A DNA stretch of 36,461 nucleotides from Opitutaceae bacterium (GCA_028280955.1 JANQKU010000060.1:1-36461); one strand, 5' to 3'. Positions 16,872 to 27,963 are shown, counted from the first letter of the stretch. Numbers and translations are program-made. The notes: generated by a model from the sequence alone, not told the origin.

Positions 16872-18605
16872 TTAAACTTCATCTTTCACTAGTGGAAGCC
16901 TAAGACGCATCACAGTCCCTTGAGGACTGGTTTGGGCCACTTCTATTTCTCCGTGGTGATCTTTGAGTATCCTTTTAACGATGCCGAGTCCAAGCCCTGT
17001 GCCGTCACTGCGGCCACTGAGGAAGGAATTAAAAATATTGGGTCTGATTTCTGTGGGAATACCGGTTCCACTATCTTCGATCTCAATCGCGAGCATCTTT
17101 CGTCCTTCTTCATCCTCATGGTTGCAGCGAATGTGGATATCTCCGCCGTTGGGCATCGCATCTGTTGAGTTGATGAGTAAATTGAGCAGGACTTGTTGTA
17201 TTTGACCTTTGTTACAGGCAATAATGTAGGGAGAAATCGCGTCTGTATGATGGAGACGGATTTTTTGTTGATGAAGTTTTAAACGAATTAAAAGGCAGGT
17301 TTCATGAATCAGCTCATCAACGTTCCAATGGGCATAGAGGTTCTGGGGAGCTTTGCTGAAAGAGAGAACCCGCCCAACGATTGCTTCCAGTTGATCAAGC
17401 TTTTCTTTAATGACTGAGGCATCTGTATTTCGTGGATCATCTGACGGAAAATTTAAGTCGAGAGAGCCGAAGAGGAGTTTAAGCACCGTCAATGGATTGC
17501 GAATTTCGTGGGCAATTTCGGCAGAAAGCAAACCGAGGGTGGTGAGTCTTTCATTTTGACGCAAATTCTCCTCACTTTTAAAAACCCGTGTGTAGAGACG
17601 TGCGTTTTGAACGGCGATGGCCGACATGGTAGCCAAGGCGTTAAGGAGACGTTTTTCGTCATTGGCGAACCGGTGAATATGATCGGTGAAAATATTGATC
17701 ACTCCGAGAACTTCTCCTTCAACGATCATAGGTGTGCTTAAAACGGAACGAATCTGATCATTTTTGGGAATATCTCGCAGGTCGATGAAGCCTGGGTTCT
17801 GGAGATCAATAAATTCGATTTGTTTTCGGGTTTGAATGGCCGATCCAGCCAGAGATTCTTCAATCCGGTGTTCGGATTCCTGCAGTTCTTCGGTCGCAGG
17901 ATAGTGAGCTTTCAGTTGAACGGCATTCGTATGGGAATCGTAAAATTGAATAGTGCATAAGCGGCATTGCGTAATAGTCTGGCATTCTCTGGAGACGCTT
18001 TCAATGAGCTCCTGTATTTCAAGTTTTGATACGAGACTTTGGCCAACTTTAGTAAAAACTTCGAGCTGTTCTGCTTTTTGCTGAAGATGGTTGAATAACC
18101 AACGCTGCTGGAGAACACGAGTGGCTTCCTGAGTGAGTTGTTCGAGGTCCTGCAAGTTTTGTTGATCGAAAGTGTCCGGCTGATCCTTGTTGAGGTTTAA
18201 GACCCCGATAACATGTCCGTCATCCTCCATCGGAACAATCATAGTGCAGGCGATATTTTCTTTTCCCGGCATGTAGCGAGCATCGTGGGCCATGTTGGGA
18301 ATGAGAAGTGATCGGTTGTGGAGGGCAACCCAACCGATAGCACCTCTGTTAAATTCAAGGGTCGGTGAATCAGCACTATCGGGCAATCCTCTGCTTATCT
18401 CGGTTTCCAGTCGCTTTGTGTCCGGATTGATCAGGGTAATGGTAGCGCTTGTTGAATCAAAGTGATCTGAAAGAGTATCGATTATGAGGGAAATGATTTC
18501 ATCAATACTTTGGCTAATACTACCAATTCTGCTAATGGTATAGAGACTTTTGAGCATTTCGGGAGAATGCTCGCCATAAGATGTTTTGTCTGTGGAAACG
18601 TTCAA
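16872..18605 (-). CDS. GAF-GAF sensor histidine kinase
   Basis: A 577-residue cytoplasmic kinase with no membrane helix. GAF domain 1 covers about residues 25-160 and GAF domain 2 about 190-335. The HisKA helix follows with phospho-acceptor H366 in EIAHEIRNPLT. The ATPase domain has an N-box (LNLLINSTDAMPNGG) and G-boxes (EDSGTGIP, GTGLGLGIV). The signal is unknown; GAF domains often bind small ligands or sense redox state. No response regulator is adjacent. It lies 108 nt downstream of glnD on the same strand, so it could be co-transcribed and linked to nitrogen status (inference). The start is uncertain: TTG 18605 or ATG 18557, both without a Shine-Dalgarno sequence. Confidence 0.9.
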   Translation of the reverse strand: MNVSTDKTSYGEHSPEMLKSLYTISRIGSISQSIDEIISLIIDTLSDHFDSTSATITLINPDTKRLETEISRGLPDSADSPTLEFNRGAIGWVALHNRSLLIPNMAHDARYMPGKENIACTMIVPMEDDGHVIGVLNLNKDQPDTFDQQNLQDLEQLTQEATRVLQQRWLFNHLQQKAEQLEVFTKVGQSLVSKLEIQELIESVSRECQTITQCRLCTIQFYDSHTNAVQLKAHYPATEELQESEHRIEESLAGSAIQTRKQIEFIDLQNPGFIDLRDIPKNDQIRSVLSTPMIVEGEVLGVINIFTDHIHRFANDEKRLLNALATMSAIAVQNARLYTRVFKSEENLRQNERLTTLGLLSAEIAHEIRNPLTVLKLLFGSLDLNFPSDDPRNTDASVIKEKLDQLEAIVGRVLSFSKAPQNLYAHWNVDELIHETCLLIRLKLHQQKIRLHHTDAISPYIIACNKGQIQQVLLNLLINSTDAMPNGGDIHIRCNHEDEEGRKMLAIEIEDSGTGIPTEIRPNIFNSFLSGRSDGTGLGLGIVKRILKDHHGEIEVAQTSPQGTVMRLRLPLVKDEV

Positions 18606-18713
18606 AAGAAGAGAAGAGGGCTTCAGTTTTCGGAGCTATCTTTAAAACTGCTCTAGGTATTGGTGCGAGCCGAAAAAAGCAGCACTTGGTCTCTGCTTGT
18701 CGGAAGATTCTGT

Positions 18714-21515
18714 TTAGACGGGTTCCGGTTGGCTTGGTGTTACGATTTTTAAAAGGGCATCCTTTAATTCGAGCATCGTAGGGCTATCTGGAGCAGGGAC
18801 AGGCTCATTTTCGACGGCATTTTCAATATGAAACGTATCGTTCGCAGCGCCTCCTGCCGTATTGATACGGGCAAACGTGATATTAAAGCCTTTTTCGAAG
18901 AGAGTTTTTCCGATCAAATACAAAAGTCCGATGTGATCGGGAGCTTCGATTTCGACAATTGTTCGATCGAAGGTTTCTTCTCGATGAATGTTAACAGTAG
19001 CAGGAAAAGTGGAGTGAAAGGGGTTGGTCGGAGAGGAAAGGAGATTTTCTTGAAGGCTTTTGGCCACATCAATGATTTCTGGATACAGGTCTTTTTGTTC
19101 AACTAGAGCCTGGGTGATGCTCGTCTGGAATTTCTCCATTATTTGAGTGTTTTGTACAATGCCTCGGCCTGGCTCGATAATATCAAAGGTATCGATAACA
19201 ATATGATCTTGGCGGGAAACTGCCTTTGCACTGAGAATGGTTAAGCCCACCAGACTAAAAGCGCCTGCCAATTTGTGGAAGAGCCCCGAACGATCCCAGG
19301 TCACCAGATTGACTGTGGTAATGCCTCGATTGATATCATCTTTCCAATCGATAACAGGGCTGAGAGTACCAATAGAATCCGTTTCGTTGATGGTTTTGAG
19401 CAAGCGATTCACCATTTGCACGTGTAGAGCGATTTCTTCGGGCTCAGTTTGGGTAAAATAGCGATTGGGTAAGAGATGGATATGGGCTTCAATTTCTTCC
19501 TCACTGACTTCAGGAATTTCCATTTTTCGAAGATTGTCTTTTACTTCTTCGAATACGGTCACTCCTTGTTTTTTCAGAGCTTCGTCGGATGTTAACGCTT
19601 TCACTGTATTTCGGAAAAGGGTTGTGTTAAGAGTGTCTTTGTAGCTGTTCCAGAGACTGGAGGCTGTTCCCCGGGCGTCACAAAACGTGTGAACATAGAG
19701 ATAGCGGAGGTTTTCGACATTTTCCACCTGGGATGAAAATGCTTTGGCGGTATCGGGATCATCAAGATCGTATTTCTGCATGAACCGTGCCATTTCAAGA
19801 TGATTCTGAATAACAAATCGAACAGTCGCCCGATTATTTTCGTGGATTTGCAGTCTTGTGAGAATGGGTTCTGCAATTTTGACCCCGGCAAGGCTGTGAT
19901 CTTTGATACCATCTGCTTTCCCAATATCATGTAGTAAGAGAATGAAGTAAAGAAGGCTGGGATCATGAGTATCCCGAAGGGCTTCCCGATAGTTTTCGTA
20001 AATGGGATCCTGGCTGGAAAAAATGTTATCGAGTTCACGTATGGTTGTCAGTGTATGAATATCGGCAGTGTAACGATGATAAAATTCATGTTGCACGAGA
20101 CAGGTGAGTTCTTCCCACTCGGGAATGAATTTTCCCAAGACACCGAGTTCATGCATCAGTTGTAAAATGGGATAAACCTGGCCCGGTGTTTGCAGAATAC
20201 TTCGAAAACTCTGGCAGGCTTCCTGAGAACGGATGACGTGATTGGTGATAAGAGGCAGTGATTCTCTGATTAGCGAGGTAAGCTCAAAATCGAAAGTACT
20301 GTTCAGTAGTTGTTGATGACGAAAAACGCGGATCAAGCGATTGGGATCTGCGGTAAATACACGAGTGTTTTCGTAAGCCAGTTTCCCTTGGCGGAGAATA
20401 AAACCGTCAATCTTTTTGGTCCTTTGCAGACGTCTCGGTTTGAGAAGATCTTTGAGTGAAATATGGTTGTTGGAAGCTTTGTTGACTGAGAGAGCGAGCC
20501 GATGCTCAAGAACTTTGGAGATTTGGTAGATGTTCTGGGCGTTTTTGTAATACTCACGCATGAATTTCTCGACACGGTCCAGGTGATTGCGGCTGGTGAA
20601 TCCCATCTGGTAAGCGATTTTTGGCTGTTTACTCAGATCCATTAGATCGCTTGGTCGCTTGCTGATGAAATGTAGTGTATTGCGGGCTCTCAGGAGAAAG
20701 TCATAACTGTTTTTGAAGTCCCGCAGTTCTTTTTTACGCAGATAATTGAGCTCAGCCAATTCTTTCAGTGTGCTTGTTCCCAGTTTGACGCGTGCCATCC
20801 AGAGGATGTTTTGGTAGTCTCTGAGGCCTCCGACGCCGCTTTTAATGTCTGGTTCCTGGAGAAAAACAGTGTTTCCATTTCGTTCACGGCGGGCTATTTG
20901 GTCTTCCAGACGTGCTTGAATGTATTTTTGAGGAGATTCGTTGAGATAGTAATTTCGATAAGCCTGTTCGTAGGTTGAGAAAAGAGAAGCGTCTCCGGAA
21001 ACCAACCGGGATTCGAGCAAGGCCGTTTTGGTCTTTATTTCACGACGTGCTTCCTCAAAGACATCATCAATCGTGCGGGTGGAATAGCCTACTTTCAGCC
21101 CAAGATCCCAGAGGATATAGAGGACTTCGTCGGTCAGAAATTGTTTGAGATCTTTTATTTTGTCCGATTTTACCCTGGCTGGTAGGAGGATCATCACGTC
21201 GATATCGCTGAAAGGAGAGAGTTCTGCTCTGCCGTAACCTCCGATAGCCACCAGTGCCACCGGAACGGGCAATTCGTCAAATTTCTTCTCGTAATGATCC
21301 AATGCGTAGGTGAATAGGTGATCGAGCATCACATCGACGATGGTGGCTCTGGCATTGGCGATCTTTAGACCTGATTCTCCCTGCTTATGCTTCATGACCA
21401 CCATCTGCATTTCCAGCTTTAGAAACTGTTTGCAGGCCGATAGCCTTTTCGCCTTTTTGATATCTCCTTCAAAATTCAGGCGGCTTTTTGCGTGTCGGAT
21501 AATGCGGTTAATCAT
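18714..21515 (-). CDS. glnD: [Protein-PII] uridylyltransferase / uridylyl-removing enzyme
   Basis: A 933-residue sensor of glutamine that adds UMP to PII proteins and removes it, controlling nitrogen assimilation. The order is complete: a nucleotidyltransferase domain with GGYGRAELSPFSDIDVM (about residues 90-108), a GlnD-type helical region, an HD phosphohydrolase domain with LLLHDIGKADG (about residues 523-533), and two ACT domains for glutamine sensing (from about residues 730 and 850). No glnB, amtB or glnA is in the window. A 46-codon ORF ends 9 nt upstream, and the GAF kinase follows. Confidence 0.94.
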   Translation of the reverse strand: MINRIIRHAKSRLNFEGDIKKAKRLSACKQFLKLEMQMVVMKHKQGESGLKIANARATIVDVMLDHLFTYALDHYEKKFDELPVPVALVAIGGYGRAELSPFSDIDVMILLPARVKSDKIKDLKQFLTDEVLYILWDLGLKVGYSTRTIDDVFEEARREIKTKTALLESRLVSGDASLFSTYEQAYRNYYLNESPQKYIQARLEDQIARRERNGNTVFLQEPDIKSGVGGLRDYQNILWMARVKLGTSTLKELAELNYLRKKELRDFKNSYDFLLRARNTLHFISKRPSDLMDLSKQPKIAYQMGFTSRNHLDRVEKFMREYYKNAQNIYQISKVLEHRLALSVNKASNNHISLKDLLKPRRLQRTKKIDGFILRQGKLAYENTRVFTADPNRLIRVFRHQQLLNSTFDFELTSLIRESLPLITNHVIRSQEACQSFRSILQTPGQVYPILQLMHELGVLGKFIPEWEELTCLVQHEFYHRYTADIHTLTTIRELDNIFSSQDPIYENYREALRDTHDPSLLYFILLLHDIGKADGIKDHSLAGVKIAEPILTRLQIHENNRATVRFVIQNHLEMARFMQKYDLDDPDTAKAFSSQVENVENLRYLYVHTFCDARGTASSLWNSYKDTLNTTLFRNTVKALTSDEALKKQGVTVFEEVKDNLRKMEIPEVSEEEIEAHIHLLPNRYFTQTEPEEIALHVQMVNRLLKTINETDSIGTLSPVIDWKDDINRGITTVNLVTWDRSGLFHKLAGAFSLVGLTILSAKAVSRQDHIVIDTFDIIEPGRGIVQNTQIMEKFQTSITQALVEQKDLYPEIIDVAKSLQENLLSSPTNPFHSTFPATVNIHREETFDRTIVEIEAPDHIGLLYLIGKTLFEKGFNITFARINTAGGAANDTFHIENAVENEPVPAPDSPTMLELKDALLKIVTPSQPEPV

Positions 21516-21524
21516 GCTCTAACT

Positions 21525-21665
21525 TCAGCTTCTTTTTTTCGGCCACATCCTCTTGGGACAGATTCCTTTGAAACCATCAGCTGCGTTCAATTCGACCAGA
21601 GGGGCTGGCCGCAGCCCGATCTGTCCGAATACGCCTTGCTGAATGGATAAAATGCTATCGGCCAT
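21525..21665 (-). CDS. Possible 46-residue protein upstream of glnD
   Basis: An ORF from ATG 21665 to TGA 21525, beginning MADSILSIQQGVFGQIGLRP and ending ICPKRMWPKKRS, in the same direction as glnD and 9 nt ahead of it. The composition looks protein-like, with a hydrophobic, Gly-containing first half and a basic tail. I recognise no family and there is no clear Shine-Dalgarno sequence. It may be a small protein, a leader peptide affecting glnD, or chance. The remaining sequence up to valS (21666-21781) shows no tRNA or T-box leader. Confidence 0.35.
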   Translation of the reverse strand: MADSILSIQQGVFGQIGLRPAPLVELNAADGFKGICPKRMWPKKRS

Positions 21666-21781
21666 CTTTATTTATACTCTTTAGACACCCTCTTACAGTA
21701 AAATCGCTTGTCTTCAAGCTCTAGGGATTCTTAGCCTGCTTGTTTGGCTGTCTGTATCAACTCGACTTTTCTCTTATCTAA

Positions 21782-24481
21782 ATGGCAAATCAGTTTTCAC
21801 AAAATTATAATCCCAAAGAAGTGGAAGGGAAGTGGTATGCTTCCTGGTCTCAAAATGAGTGCTTTGTCGGTCGGGTGGATTCAAGCAAAGAACCGTTCAG
21901 CATTGTCATCCCACCTCCGAACGTTACGGGGGTATTGACCATAGGGCACGTTCTGAATAATACGCTTCAGGATATTCTGATTCGCCGTGCTCGCCAGGAA
22001 GGGAAATCAGCCATGTGGCTTCCGGGAACGGATCATGCCGGGATCGCCACCCAAACGCGGGTTGAGAAGGAATTGCGCAAAGCGGAGAAGAAGACCCGTC
22101 ATGATCTGGGTAGAGAAGGCTTTTTGGAAAAAGTCTGGGATTGGCGCCATAAACATGGGGACATCATCATCGAACAATTGAAGCGGCTCGGTAGTTCCTG
22201 TGATTGGGGTCGGACGATTTTCACTATGGATGAGACTTACAGCAAAAGAGTCATCAAGGCCTTTGTAGAGCTCTATAAGAGTGGAAATATCTACCGTGGG
22301 AAGAGAATGGTCAATTGGTGTCCGGTTAGCTTGACGGCGCTTTCCGATGAAGAAGTGATCATGAAGCCCCAGAAGGGGATTCTCTATAAAATGCGCTATG
22401 AGCTGGTAGAATTTCCGGGTGAATACCTGGAGATTTCAACCACGCGTCCGGAAACTTTAATGGGGGACTCGGGCATCGCGGTTCATCCAGATGATAAGCG
22501 TTACCAGCATTTAATAGGGAAACATGCCTGGAGGCCATTTCCTCGCAAAGAGATTCCGATCGTAGCAGACCGAGATATCGATATGGAGTTTGGCACAGGA
22601 GTGCTTAAGGTTACCCCTGCGCATGATAAGGTAGACTTTGAGATTGGCCAAAAAAATGACTTGGAAATCATCGATGTCCTGAATCCGGACGGAACGCTCA
22701 ATGAACTGGCTGGAAAAGAGTTCGTCGGGATGGATCGTTTCAAGGCTCGCAAGAAAGCGGCTGAAAAGTTGGGTGAACTCGGTCTTCTCGTCTCGGAAGA
22801 ACCGTACGAAAACAATGTTGGCTTCAGTGAACGGGCAGATGTTCCCATCGAGCCACGTCTGTCGGAGCAATGGTTTTTAAAATACCCGCATGTAGAGGAA
22901 GCGAAAGAAGCTGTGAGAGAAGGGCATATCCGATTTCATCCGGAGCGCTGGTCCAAAGTTTATCAAAACTGGTTGGGAAATATTCAGGATTGGTGTATCA
23001 GCCGTCAACTCTGGTGGGGACATCGTATCCCCGTATGGTATCGGAAGGATGAGGATCGTTCGGATTCAAAAAACTGGTATGTGGATGAAACACCACCGAC
23101 TGATCTGGAAAACTGGGAACAGGATGAAGATGTGCTAGATACTTGGGCTTCTTCCTGGCTCTGGCCATTTGCCACCATGGGATGGCCGGATAAAGAAGAG
23201 GAAGAAAAGCAGGGACTGGAATATTTTTATCCGACCGGTGCGTTAGTGACAGCTCCGGATATTATTTTCTTTTGGGTGGCTCGGATGATTATGGCGGGGT
23301 TGCGTTTAATGCGGCCAGGAGAACCGATTGAAAAACGTATTCCCTTTAAGGATGTTTATTTTACGGGGCTGATTCGGGATAAACAGGGTCGCAAAATGTC
23401 CAAATCTCTGGGCAATTCTCCCGACCCACTGGATTTGATCGATACCTATGGGGCAGATGGACTGCGTTTCGGGATTATTTCCATTGCCCCTCAAGGACAG
23501 GATATTCGTTTCCAGGAGGAACGGATCGAAGGTGGCCGGAATTTCTGCACCAAGTTATGGAATGCCTGCCGCTTTCGCCAAATTTCAGGCGAGATGCAGG
23601 ATAACTCATCACTGGAAGCCATTACCAGTCGATTGGATGTCTCCAAATTCGATAATGACGATCATGCCATTTTACTACGTTTGTTTGAGGTGGAAGCATC
23701 CATCGCGGAGGATTTTAAAAACTACGAATTTAATCGGGCTGTTCAGAATATCTATGGTTTCTTCTGGAGTGATTTCTGTGACTGGTACGTGGAAGTTTCC
23801 AAATCGAAGCTGAAAGACGAAGTGACAAAAGAAAACTGCCTGGCGCTTCAGGATTTTGTTTTGCGGCAGATCCTCCTTCTATTGCACCCTTTTACTCCTT
23901 TCATTACGGAGGAACTTTGGCATACTATGGGGTATGGCAAAGAGGGTGAATTTATCCAGAATGAGAGTTTTGGTATAGCCGATATCCGTGAAAAAATGAC
24001 ATTGGATGCAACAGCAGCCAATGAGGTTTCGTTGTTGAAAACGCTTGCGGCGACGGCGAGAGCCTTGAAGGCGGAGTACAATCTGGCCAGTCGTCGGGAT
24101 GTAAAATTGTTTTTATCAGCCAATGATGCGCAATGGACAATGGTAGAGCAGGGGATGGCCAAACTTTGTCGGATGGCAGGTGCGGCAGAAATTCTTCGTC
24201 AAAAGGCTGTGGAGTCTGCTCCGGCCGCCGTAACACCACTGGGAACCCTCTACCTCGATCTGGCGTCTTCCGTCGATGTCGGGGCAGAACGTGAACGCTT
24301 GGGCAAGGAGCTGGAAAAACTTTCCAAAGCGATTGCTTCAGGTGAAAATCGTTTGAAGAACGAAGGATTCACTTCCAGAGCACCCGCCAATGTGATCGAA
24401 GGCGCCAAACGGCAGTTGGCGGACAATCAGACCAAACAGAAAGAATTGGAACGGTTATTGGAAGCACTGGGAACTTCTTAA
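21782..24481 (+). CDS. valS: Valyl-tRNA synthetase
   Basis: An 899-residue class I synthetase that charges tRNA(Val). The HIGH-type signature appears in PPPNVTGVLTIGHVLNN (about residues 44-60) and the KMSKS loop as GRKMSKSLGNSPDP (about 536-549). The editing (CP1) domain lies between, with STTRPETLMGD. The anticodon-binding domain follows, and the C-terminus is the usual ValS coiled-coil arm (about residues 830-895, rich in Glu, Lys and Leu). There is no Shine-Dalgarno sequence before the ATG. A nitrilase-superfamily gene starts 17 nt after its stop. Confidence 0.97.
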   Translation: MANQFSQNYNPKEVEGKWYASWSQNECFVGRVDSSKEPFSIVIPPPNVTGVLTIGHVLNNTLQDILIRRARQEGKSAMWLPGTDHAGIATQTRVEKELRKAEKKTRHDLGREGFLEKVWDWRHKHGDIIIEQLKRLGSSCDWGRTIFTMDETYSKRVIKAFVELYKSGNIYRGKRMVNWCPVSLTALSDEEVIMKPQKGILYKMRYELVEFPGEYLEISTTRPETLMGDSGIAVHPDDKRYQHLIGKHAWRPFPRKEIPIVADRDIDMEFGTGVLKVTPAHDKVDFEIGQKNDLEIIDVLNPDGTLNELAGKEFVGMDRFKARKKAAEKLGELGLLVSEEPYENNVGFSERADVPIEPRLSEQWFLKYPHVEEAKEAVREGHIRFHPERWSKVYQNWLGNIQDWCISRQLWWGHRIPVWYRKDEDRSDSKNWYVDETPPTDLENWEQDEDVLDTWASSWLWPFATMGWPDKEEEEKQGLEYFYPTGALVTAPDIIFFWVARMIMAGLRLMRPGEPIEKRIPFKDVYFTGLIRDKQGRKMSKSLGNSPDPLDLIDTYGADGLRFGIISIAPQGQDIRFQEERIEGGRNFCTKLWNACRFRQISGEMQDNSSLEAITSRLDVSKFDNDDHAILLRLFEVEASIAEDFKNYEFNRAVQNIYGFFWSDFCDWYVEVSKSKLKDEVTKENCLALQDFVLRQILLLLHPFTPFITEELWHTMGYGKEGEFIQNESFGIADIREKMTLDATAANEVSLLKTLAATARALKAEYNLASRRDVKLFLSANDAQWTMVEQGMAKLCRMAGAAEILRQKAVESAPAAVTPLGTLYLDLASSVDVGAERERLGKELEKLSKAIASGENRLKNEGFTSRAPANVIEGAKRQLADNQTKQKELERLLEALGTS

Positions 24482-24498
24482 AATCGAAAAAAGTAACA

Positions 24499-25239
24499 AT
24501 GAGAAAAACGGCAACGGTAGCAGCTTGCCAACCTAGGGATGTGCACGGAGACATCGAGGAGACGTTACGTACAATCGAAGTGTACGCTGCTAAAGCGGAG
24601 AAACAGGACGCTGACCTAATTTGTTTTCCAGAGTGTTATCTTCAAGGATATGTGGTTAATGAAAAGAAGACACGTGAACTGGCGCTTGATCTATCCTCCC
24701 ATGCATTTAAAAAGGTTCTTAACCGTCTCTCTGAATTTAGTCCAGTGCTCATTATTGGGCTTATCGAGATTGAAAATGAGAAACTTTATAATACGGCTGT
24801 TGTGGTGAAAGAAGAGGAGCTATTGGGTGTTTATCGCAAAATTAACCTTTATGGTGGAGAAAATGGAGTCTTTGAATCGGGTAGTTCGTATCCAGTTTTT
24901 GAAGATAACGGTTTCAGATTTGGTATCAACATTTGTTATGATCTGAATTTTTCCGAAAGTGCGCAAGCGGTTGCCAGGCAAGACGCTGATTTATTGGTAT
25001 GTCCATGTAATAATATGATGAGGTATCAAAACGCAGAAAAGTGGAAGTACCGGCATAATGAAATCCGTGCCCGAAGAACACTTGAAACGGGTTTATGGCT
25101 AGTATCTTCAGATGTTACTGGCGAAAAGGATGGTCGTATATCTTATGGGCCAACGGCAATGATTAATCCAAAGGGATCAGTTGTGGAGCAGGTGCCCTTG
25201 TTGAAAGAAGGGATGCTTGTTCAGAAAATTGTTTTTTGA
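24499..25239 (+). CDS. Carbon-nitrogen hydrolase (nitrilase superfamily)
   Basis: A 246-residue enzyme of the amidase/nitrilase superfamily, which hydrolyses a C-N bond of a small amide or nitrile. The catalytic triad is complete: E45 (CFPECY), K114 (YRKINL) and C146 (NICYDLNF). The length suits a single-domain amidase such as omega-amidase or N-carbamoylputrescine amidase types, but the substrate cannot be told. It sits 17 nt behind valS and is probably read through from it. It converges on ilvY. A second gene of this superfamily, broken, is at 33210-33956. Confidence 0.85.
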   Translation: MRKTATVAACQPRDVHGDIEETLRTIEVYAAKAEKQDADLICFPECYLQGYVVNEKKTRELALDLSSHAFKKVLNRLSEFSPVLIIGLIEIENEKLYNTAVVVKEEELLGVYRKINLYGGENGVFESGSSYPVFEDNGFRFGINICYDLNFSESAQAVARQDADLLVCPCNNMMRYQNAEKWKYRHNEIRARRTLETGLWLVSSDVTGEKDGRISYGPTAMINPKGSVVEQVPLLKEGMLVQKIVF

Positions 25240-25243
25240 TCCT

Positions 25244-25270
25244 AAAAAAGGTCTTATGAGAGTTTAAGAC
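25244..25270 (-). terminator. Terminator at the end of ilvY
   Basis: Stem GTCTTA (25251-25256) with TAAGAC (25265-25270), 8-nt loop, followed on the minus strand by C and six T (25244-25249). It includes the ilvY stop codon. The stem is short, so strength is uncertain. Confidence 0.5.
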
Positions 25271-26163
25271 TTTCCTGAGATATGGGGGTTCAGTGCTGTT
25301 TTCCAGAATGCTTGGACAACAGGGTTGTCAATTTTTTCGTTGGTTGTGCAAAGGGCGACTGCGAAGTCAGGCAATCCCGGTTTGATGTCCACTTCCTCAA
25401 CCTGGGTCTGAATCAAGCTGTTTTCCAAGACTAATTGGGGGACAATGCCTATGCCCATCCCTAGACTCACGAACGCCAGTATGGCCTCATGTCCGGCAAC
25501 ATATCCGTATACATTCGGTTTTAGATTTTTTTTGCGGAACCAATGTTGCAAGTGTTTACGGATTAAACCCGATTCAGGCATGATAATGGGAACATCTTTC
25601 CAGGGCACTTTTTTGCGATTCATCAACTTTCGGACTTTTCCTGTGTTTCGTGGGATAACAAATCGGAGTGGGGTAACAGCAATGACTTGACTGTAAAGTT
25701 TCTTAGGGAGTTTTTCAGGGAGTGGCGCAATAGAGAGATCCGTTTTTTCTTCGAGTAATCTTTCGATCGCTACATTTGGATCACCTGTTCTCAATTGAAT
25801 GCTAACTTCCGGATATTGTTTGCGAAAAGGTTCTACCAACTTTGGTAGCAGGCTGTAGCTTGCCGTGACGGAACAGAAAATGTTGATTTTTCCCCTGAGC
25901 ACTTCTCGTTCCTGTTCAAATCGAGTATTTAAGCGTTGCCATTCCTGAAGTGTTTGTGCGGCAAAATGCTGGAAGAGTTTTCCAGATTCAGTCAGACGAA
26001 CGGACCGCCGGTTACGCTGAAAAAGGGACTTGCCGCTTTCTTCTTCCAGGCGCTGGATGATGCGACTCAAGGTGGAGGGGGATACATGGCATTCTTTACT
26101 TGTTTTGGCGAAATGAAGGGATTCGGATAAGTGAAGAAATAATCGTAGGCTTTCAATATTCAT
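25264..26163 (-). CDS. ilvY: LysR-type regulator IlvY, activator of ilvC
   Basis: A 299-residue LysR-type regulator. The winged helix-turn-helix is at about residues 1-60 (HVSPSTLSRIIQRLEEE), and the periplasmic-binding-protein-like effector domain starts at about residue 92 with INIFCSVTASYSLLPKLV. The blocks FLHLSESLHFAKTS, CHVSPSTLSR, IFCSVTASYS and GHEAILAFVSLGMGIGIVPQ closely follow E. coli IlvY, which activates ilvC when acetolactate or acetohydroxybutyrate is bound. It is divergent from ilvC with 146 bp between them, the same arrangement as in enteric bacteria, which supports the assignment. Confidence 0.92.
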   Translation of the reverse strand: MNIESLRLFLHLSESLHFAKTSKECHVSPSTLSRIIQRLEEESGKSLFQRNRRSVRLTESGKLFQHFAAQTLQEWQRLNTRFEQEREVLRGKINIFCSVTASYSLLPKLVEPFRKQYPEVSIQLRTGDPNVAIERLLEEKTDLSIAPLPEKLPKKLYSQVIAVTPLRFVIPRNTGKVRKLMNRKKVPWKDVPIIMPESGLIRKHLQHWFRKKNLKPNVYGYVAGHEAILAFVSLGMGIGIVPQLVLENSLIQTQVEEVDIKPGLPDFAVALCTTNEKIDNPVVQAFWKTALNPHISGKS

Positions 26164-26171
26164 AGCGTTAT

Positions 26172-26190
26172 TATTGCAATATATGCAATA
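26172..26190. promoter_or_regulatory. Candidate IlvY operator
   Basis: Inverted repeat TATTGCA-ATATA-TGCAATA, seven-base arms, which contains the T-N11-A pattern of LysR-type recognition sites. Its centre is about 65 bp upstream of the ilvC start predicted from the promoter at 26211-26239, the standard position of a LysR recognition site. It is only 8 bp from the ilvY start, so it could also mediate autoregulation. An ACTGCAA half-site at 26214-26220 overlaps the -35 box. Confidence 0.6.
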
Positions 26191-26210
26191 CAGTATGTCT
26201 TTAAAGTCAC

Positions 26211-26239
26211 TTTACTGCAACAAAGATCTTATGTAGAAT
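26211..26239 (+). promoter_or_regulatory. Candidate sigma70-type promoter of ilvC
   Basis: TTTACT (26211-26216), 17-bp spacer, TAGAAT (26234-26239). The -10 box matches 5 of 6 and the -35 box 4 of 6, a weak -35 as expected for an activated promoter. The predicted start near 26246 leaves a leader of about 64 nt before ilvC. Confidence 0.55.
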
Positions 26240-26270
26240 AATAAACTGTAGTGAATGACCGTAGTTTATT
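26240..26270 (+). repeat. Inverted repeat in the ilvC leader
   Basis: Arms AATAAACT (26240-26247) and AGTTTATT (26263-26270), 15 bp apart. It lies right after the predicted -10 box, so it could be a second protein site over the start of transcription or a weak hairpin at the 5' end of the mRNA. Confidence 0.4.
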
Positions 26271-26297
26271 TTTGGAGTCATGGAAAAATTAAATTAA

Positions 26298-27794
<1,497 letters not shown>

Positions 27795-27963
27795 AATGAT
27801 ACCTTAAGTTAAACAGGATAGGCACGCGGGGAATAAGATAGTAAGAGAGTTGATTTCTTTTTTTCCAAAAACATTTCTGAAAAATAGAAATAGGGAAGAG
27901 TTCTGTTTTTTCACTGTATTTGAGCTCTTCTGATTTTAAATCTTAAGAAAAACGCTATAGATC

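Noticed and set aside
21540-21781. T-box leader or tRNA gene before valS
   Set aside because: No conserved T-box sequence, terminator/antiterminator pair or cloverleaf could be made out.
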